NCBI GenBank assembly: GCA_017464525.1
Contig: JAFTZM010000039.1
Coordinates: 1 to 45,210, forward strand
Reading direction: 5' to 3'
DNA from: Clostridia bacterium
Lineage (GTDB): Bacteria; Bacillota; Clostridia; Oscillospirales; QAKW01
Length of the DNA: 45,210 nucleotides
This document shows positions 41,951-45,210 of the stretch, in pieces; the first letter of the stretch is position 1, and every line of letters begins with the position of its first letter. Made by a program: the position numbers and the translations under genes. The notes beneath the pieces are model-generated. The model was not told the DNA's origin. It made no database searches and saw only the letters and a program-made list of their open reading frames with translations.

Positions 41951-43009
41951 TTAACCTCTGTGCCTTAACTTAAACAAGAACATATTCAGCCGCCGATAGG
42001 CCTTACTGCCCCATTTGGACCAGGCCAGCATCAGCTTATTGTAAACCAGATCCATCTCGCCTACAAATTCGGTGAACTCCCCATTGAAGCCCCGCTTGAA
42101 GCGGTAGAGCCCATAAAGGGGGTTATCCTCGCTGAGATCCCCGGAAACGCCCCGGAAATCATAAACTCTGGCGCCCCGCTCGATGGCCCATTTGATCATC
42201 TCCCATTGCAGAAGATAATTGGGCATCACATTGCGGTACTCATTGGAGGAAGCACCGTAAAGATACCACACCTTGTCCCCATAGCCAATGGCCAGGGTAC
42301 CGGCGATGGCCTTTCCGTCCAAATATGCCATGTAAAGGCGGGCGTGCTCCCCCAACTCCCGCATCATCTTGCGGAAATATTCCTCGGTACGCACCACGAA
42401 ATTATCCCGGGTACCGGTGGTCACCATGATCCGGTGGAAATCGGAAAGCGCCTCCTCCCCGCAGAGCCGGACCTCGACCCCCTTCTTGATGGCTACCCGG
42501 ATGTTGTAACGGGTCTTCTGACCGAAGGACGCCAGGAGCTCCTCCTCATTGCGGCCGTCCAGATACAGGCGGAATACAAAGCGGGGCTGGATCCCCTCAA
42601 AATTTTTGGAATGATTGGGCTCGGTAAAGCCCAGCTTGCGGCAGATGGCGCGAAATTCTTCGTCCTCCACCTTGATATCGGTATCGATCTTCAGGGAGCA
42701 GGCGTGATATTTTTTGCCCACCTCTCCGGCAGCCTTCACCAGCCGGGTGACCATCTCTTCATCGTGCAGATCACAGACCGGACCTCGGCAGGAATACATA
42801 ATAGCGGTTCCGGGCACCTTGCGGATCAGAAGGCCCATGGTGCCGGCAATTTTGCCCTCGGCATCCCGCTCGATCACCGCCTCAAACTGCCATTCGGTCT
42901 TGAGCCGGGCCCATTCCACCGATTGGGCAAAATGGCCCTTGGGATGGCTTTGCAGAAAATCCTCATATTCAGCGACTGCTGCGCTGTTTTTAAGATCCAA
43001 TAATTCCAT
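41951..43009 (-). CDS. FemA/FemB-family peptidoglycan bridge aminoacyltransferase
   Basis: Fem proteins add amino acids from aminoacyl-tRNA to the lipid II stem peptide. The 352-residue protein has tandem GNAT-like halves with family segments FAQSVEWARLKTEW, TRYNIRVAIKKGVEV, AGTLAIGYGDKVWYLYGASSNEYRNVMPNYLLQWEMIKWA and YDFRGVSGD, followed by YRFKRGFNGEFTEFVGE. It is close to the length of MurM/FemX. The added residue cannot be told. AAGGAG is six bases before the ATG. Confidence 0.9.
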   Translation of the reverse strand: MELLDLKNSAAVAEYEDFLQSHPKGHFAQSVEWARLKTEWQFEAVIERDAEGKIAGTMGLLIRKVPGTAIMYSCRGPVCDLHDEEMVTRLVKAAGEVGKKYHACSLKIDTDIKVEDEEFRAICRKLGFTEPNHSKNFEGIQPRFVFRLYLDGRNEEELLASFGQKTRYNIRVAIKKGVEVRLCGEEALSDFHRIMVTTGTRDNFVVRTEEYFRKMMRELGEHARLYMAYLDGKAIAGTLAIGYGDKVWYLYGASSNEYRNVMPNYLLQWEMIKWAIERGARVYDFRGVSGDLSEDNPLYGLYRFKRGFNGEFTEFVGEMDLVYNKLMLAWSKWGSKAYRRLNMFLFKLRHRG

Positions 43010-43041
43010 ATTGAACTCCTTTTGACAGATGTTTTCAATTT

Positions 43042-43070
43042 AGTATACCACTTTTAATTTGAAAAGTAAA
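43042..43070 (-). promoter_or_regulatory. Promoter of the femX-like/alr/holB/ricT cluster
   Basis: On the minus strand TTTACT (43070-43065) and TATACT (43047-43042) are 17 bases apart, about 33 bases before the ATG of the Fem gene. The overlapping genes that follow would be one operon. Confidence 0.5.
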
Positions 43071-43081
43071 TGAAAATCTAT

Positions 43082-43109
43082 TTGCTTTTTGGCGAAAATG
43101 GTGTATACT
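43082..43109 (+). promoter_or_regulatory. Promoter of the DUF1858 gene
   Basis: TTGCTT (43082-43087) and TATACT (43104-43109), 16 bases apart, precede the DUF1858 gene. Confidence 0.5.
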
Positions 43110-43139
43110 ATTTAAAAAACAATAAGGAGGTACCTGCAA

Positions 43140-43334
43140 ATGGTAACGAAAGATATGATCATCGCCGATGTTCTGGATAACTATCCCCAGACCGCCCATC
43201 TCTTCCTGGAGATCGGGATGCATTGCTTGGGCTGCCCCTCTGCCAGAGGTGAGAGTGTGGAGGCTGCCTGCGCCGTGCACGGTGCAGATGTGGACGAGCT
43301 GATCGCAAAGATCAACGCCGAGATCGCTGAATAA
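43140..43334 (+). CDS. DUF1858 domain protein
   Basis: The 64-residue protein is a single DUF1858 domain: ADVLDNYPQTAHLFLEIGMHCLGCPSARGES with the paired cysteines of the family. The domain occurs alone or joined to hybrid-cluster/redox proteins in anaerobes; its function is not established. An ideal AAGGAGG ribosome site precedes the ATG, and it is a single-gene unit. Confidence 0.88.
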   Translation: MVTKDMIIADVLDNYPQTAHLFLEIGMHCLGCPSARGESVEAACAVHGADVDELIAKINAEIAE

Positions 43335-43336
43335 TT

Positions 43337-43374
43337 CATAAAAAAATGACCCATTTTGGGGTCATTTTTTTATG
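43337..43374. terminator. Bidirectional terminator between DUF1858 and patatin genes
   Basis: CATAAAAAAATGACCC and its complement pair around a short loop (43337-43374), with A and T runs on either side. The patatin stop codon lies inside the stem. Confidence 0.85.
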
Positions 43375-44201
43375 AACTCCTTTAAAAAAACAAGGTTTTT
43401 TTCCGCATCCTTCCGGCCCAGAGCATACTGCGCCTCCAGCCGGGCGGGATCCTTTTCCATCCGCCTGATCCCCAGATCCTCCGACGGACGCAGCACAAAG
43501 ATCTCCCCCGCCTGCTCCAGTTCCTCGATGCGGCGTAGGGCATCGTTATACACCCGGTGCCGGTTGATGAGGGCTTCGGCAAATTTGGGGTATTTTTTAT
43601 AAAAAAGCTTTGCCAGCTTGGGATCTTGCGGCTTCTTTTCATAGCCCTTGCATTGAGTCAGCACCACGATATTCCGATCGTAGCCCATCCTGCGGAAGGC
43701 CTCCAGAGGGATACTGTCTGCCACGCCGCCGTCCAGAAGCTTCCGGCCGCCGACCTCCACGATCTTCGAAACATAGGGCATGGAGGCAGAGGCCCGCATA
43801 TAGTCCATTTCCCGATGAAGGTCGCTGCATTTCTGATATACTGCCTCTCCCGTTTCCAGATCGGTACACACCGCATAATAATCGATGCCGCACTGCTCAA
43901 AGGTATCATAGTCAAAGGGATCCAGCCGGTCGGGCAGATCGTGGTAGCAAAATTGCTCCCCCACAATACTGCCGGTAGTGAGCAGCGACCAGAGGCTCAT
44001 AAAATTGCGGTGCTTACTGAATTTTTTATAATACCGAATCGTTCGCCCCGGCTGATTTCCAAGATAAACGCTGCCGTGAATGGCGCCGGCCGAAACACCG
44101 ATCAGCCCCTCCGGCCAGATATTGTTTTCCATAAAAACATCCAGCACTCCCGCCACATAAATGGCACGCATGGCACCGCCTTCCAACACCAATCCTAACA
44201 T
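43362..44201 (-). CDS. Patatin-like phospholipase
   Basis: Patatin-like enzymes hydrolyse acyl esters with a Ser-Asp dyad. The 279-residue protein starts MLGLVLEGGAMRAIYVAGVLD and has the nucleophile elbow GVSAGA and the catalytic Asp in LLDGGVADSIP. The ATG at 44201 is supported by GGAAGGA; a longer upstream frame would start within the promoter. No signal peptide is visible. This is the RssA/YlbK-like bacterial branch; the substrate is unknown. Confidence 0.88.
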   Translation of the reverse strand: MLGLVLEGGAMRAIYVAGVLDVFMENNIWPEGLIGVSAGAIHGSVYLGNQPGRTIRYYKKFSKHRNFMSLWSLLTTGSIVGEQFCYHDLPDRLDPFDYDTFEQCGIDYYAVCTDLETGEAVYQKCSDLHREMDYMRASASMPYVSKIVEVGGRKLLDGGVADSIPLEAFRRMGYDRNIVVLTQCKGYEKKPQDPKLAKLFYKKYPKFAEALINRHRVYNDALRRIEELEQAGEIFVLRPSEDLGIRRMEKDPARLEAQYALGRKDAEKNLVFLKEFIKK

Positions 44202-44223
44202 ATGATCCTTCCTTTCTTTATTG

Positions 44224-44252
44224 ATTATAACATAAAATATTTTAAAAAACAA
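44224..44252 (-). promoter_or_regulatory. Promoter of the patatin-like gene
   Basis: TTGTTT (44252-44247) and TATAAT (44229-44224) are 17 bases apart on the minus strand, about 23 bases before the ATG. Confidence 0.7.
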
Positions 44253-44253
44253 C

Positions 44254-44282
44254 TTGTAGATTCTCTTTTTCCGTGCTATAAT
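44254..44282 (+). promoter_or_regulatory. Promoter of the 44314 gene
   Basis: TTGTAG (44254-44259) and TATAAT (44277-44282) are 17 bases apart. Its -35 is one base away from the -35 of the divergent patatin promoter. Confidence 0.7.
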
Positions 44283-44313
44283 GCAACCACATCCACCGAA
44301 AGGAGAAAAGACG

Positions 44314-44691
44314 ATGTATATTAAGTACGACAATAATGTTCAGCAGGGCATCCTCCATCTGCCGGAGGGTCAGCGGTGGTCTCTTTACTATTCCTTCGAA
44401 AATGAAAAGGGTGAAGAGGAATGCTCCATCTATGCCGTCACCGAGGCCGGCGAAAAGATCATGGTTCTCAACGGCGATGATTGGATCCGGGAATATCCCT
44501 CCCTGCAATTCCATTTCCAGAGCCTTTACGAGGATCTTCTTACCGCGGTAGGCAAGATGCTTGCAGATAATAAAATCGAGCCCCGTTTTCTGGATCTCCC
44601 CGAGCTGGAGGAGAAGCTGATCAAGGAAAACGAATCTGTATGGATCAAAAAAGGTTATCTCACCGTCGACGAAGACGGCAATTGGCAATAA
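44314..44691 (+). CDS. Small acidic protein of unknown function
   Basis: I do not recognise this 125-residue protein. It is acidic and soluble, with no signal peptide or membrane segment and no metal-binding cysteine cluster; the sequence suggests an N-terminal beta-rich half (LHLPEGQRWSLYYSFENEKGEEECSIYA region) and a helical C-terminal half (ELEEKLIKENES). The ATG at 44314 has AAAGGAG upstream. It has its own promoter, divergent from the patatin gene, and its own terminator. Confidence 0.8.
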   Translation: MYIKYDNNVQQGILHLPEGQRWSLYYSFENEKGEEECSIYAVTEAGEKIMVLNGDDWIREYPSLQFHFQSLYEDLLTAVGKMLADNKIEPRFLDLPELEEKLIKENESVWIKKGYLTVDEDGNWQ

Positions 44692-44720
44692 AATATGCGG
44701 TGCTTTGCACCGCATATTTT
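44690..44720 (+). terminator. Terminator of the 44314 gene
   Basis: A 14-bp perfect stem (AAAATATGCGGTGC, TTT loop) begins at the stop codon and ends in TTTTATTG. Confidence 0.85.
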
Positions 44721-44740
44721 ATTGCATTTTGCCCATACTT
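44712..44740 (+). promoter_or_regulatory. Possible sigma-F/sigma-G promoter of spoVAC
   Basis: GCATA (44712-44716) and CATACTT (44734-44740) with a 17-base gap resemble the forespore sigma-G consensus, where spoVA operons are normally expressed. No sigma-A pair is seen there. The -35 overlaps the preceding terminator stem. Confidence 0.4.
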
Positions 44741-44756
44741 TTCCTGAGGTGAGTAT

Positions 44757-45113
44757 ATGAATAATCAGGAATACAACGCATATTTAAAGAAAAAGACCCC
44801 CGACTCTCCCATTTTAAAGGATTGCACTTTTGCCTTCTTGGTGGGTGGCGGCATCTGCTGCATCGGGCAAGCTATCAGCGATCTTTTGAAGATGTGGCTC
44901 CATCAGGAGGAGGTCAAGCTGTGGTTGCCTATCTGCATGGTCTTTTTAGGGGCGCTTTTCACCGCTCTCGGCGTTTACGATAAGTTGGGTAAATTTGCCG
45001 GTGCCGGCTCCATCATTCCCATCACCGGCTTTTCCAACTCTGTCACCAGCGCCGCCATGGAATTTAAGCAAGATGAGCGTGATATAATAGGACTCAGTCG
45101 GAAAGCCCCATAA
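44757..45113 (+). pseudogene. spoVAC: spoVAC, stage V sporulation protein AC, interrupted or truncated at the 3' end
   Basis: SpoVAC is a membrane channel component that moves dipicolinic acid into and out of spores. The visible protein has the family core: LKDCTFAFLVGGGICCIGQAISDLLK, LWLPICMVFLGALFTALGVYDKLGKFAGAGSIIPITGFSNSVTSAAMEFK. After that (about 45069) the sequence no longer resembles the family, which normally continues EGxVLGxxxKMF through another membrane segment to about 150 residues. The frame stops at residue 118. Either the gene is interrupted by inserted DNA, as in sporulation genes with skin-type elements, or the contig is chimeric here. GAGGTGA precedes the ATG. Confidence 0.75.
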
Positions 45114-45210
45114 CAATTTCGGGTGAGTATGATGATTTAGTCCACAATACACTATGGAAAGGAGCAAGTATTCAATTCACCCAAAAGGTGACTGCCACAG
45201 AGTCAGACAG
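45114..45210. other. Unassigned right edge, beyond the break in spoVAC
   Basis: This sequence does not continue spoVAC. A TATAAT-like hexamer (45085-45090) just upstream and an ATG at 45154 with an open frame to the window end are visible, but neither is enough to call a gene. It may be the beginning of an inserted element. Confidence 0.3.

Noticed and set aside
45154..45210. Start of a new gene at the right edge
   Set aside because: Nineteen codons open to the edge with a GGAG after and not before the ATG; there is too little to support a call.

Overview
The window looks like chromosome of a spore-forming, anaerobic, fibre-degrading gut or rumen Clostridia of the Oscillospiraceae/Ruminococcaceae type. 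The reasons are dockerin- and cohesin-bearing secreted proteins, sporulation genes (yabP, yabQ, spoVAC, a PSP1/YaaT gene), Gram-positive ribosome binding sites and sigma-A promoters, a PyrK/PyrD class 1B dihydroorotate dehydrogenase, and a moderately GC-rich sequence with few gaps between genes. The exact genus is inference.

Layout. 1-160: right-hand edge of a probable IS3-type element. 162-9957: two large secreted dockerin proteins (minus strand), each carrying an intact DNase I-like (EEP) phosphoesterase domain among GLUG/beta-solenoid repeats; the first also has a cohesin-like domain. 10085-19011: a sugar-acid island with L-fucose isomerase, two AraC-family regulators, and an overlapping operon of a CHEV-type GH4 alpha-galacturonidase, a serine hydrolase, tagaturonate reductase and altronate dehydratase. 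This is most of a route from oligogalacturonides to 2-keto-3-deoxygluconate. 19043-20823: two lipoproteins, one of them a serpin. 21058-31206: a complete de novo pyrimidine operon except carA (pyrC-carB-pyrK-pyrD-pyrF-pyrE-pyrB-pyrI). It has a perfect consensus promoter, a leader with attenuator and possible leader peptide, and a secreted dockerin protein as its last gene. 31260-37707: an F-type ATP synthase operon (atpI-B-E-F-[b'-delta-alpha fusion]-G-D-C). 37750-43009: cell-division, sporulation and housekeeping genes (divIC-like, yabQ, yabP, ferredoxin, yaaT/ricT, holB, alr, femX-like). 43140-45210: DUF1858 protein, patatin-like lipase, an unrecognised small protein, and spoVAC, which loses homology near its 3' end.

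The most unusual item is the ATP synthase. There is no separate delta gene. The alpha subunit is the C-terminal two thirds of a 736-residue polypeptide whose first 235 residues are a second b-type stalk segment plus a delta C-terminal domain, and epsilon lacks its C-terminal helices. Because alpha is present three times per F1 while the stalk and delta are present once, this raises a real question about assembly. Other points of note are the pyrimidine leader, the dockerin-EEP proteins, AraC-type direct repeats at the galacturonate operon, and the interrupted spoVAC at the right edge.
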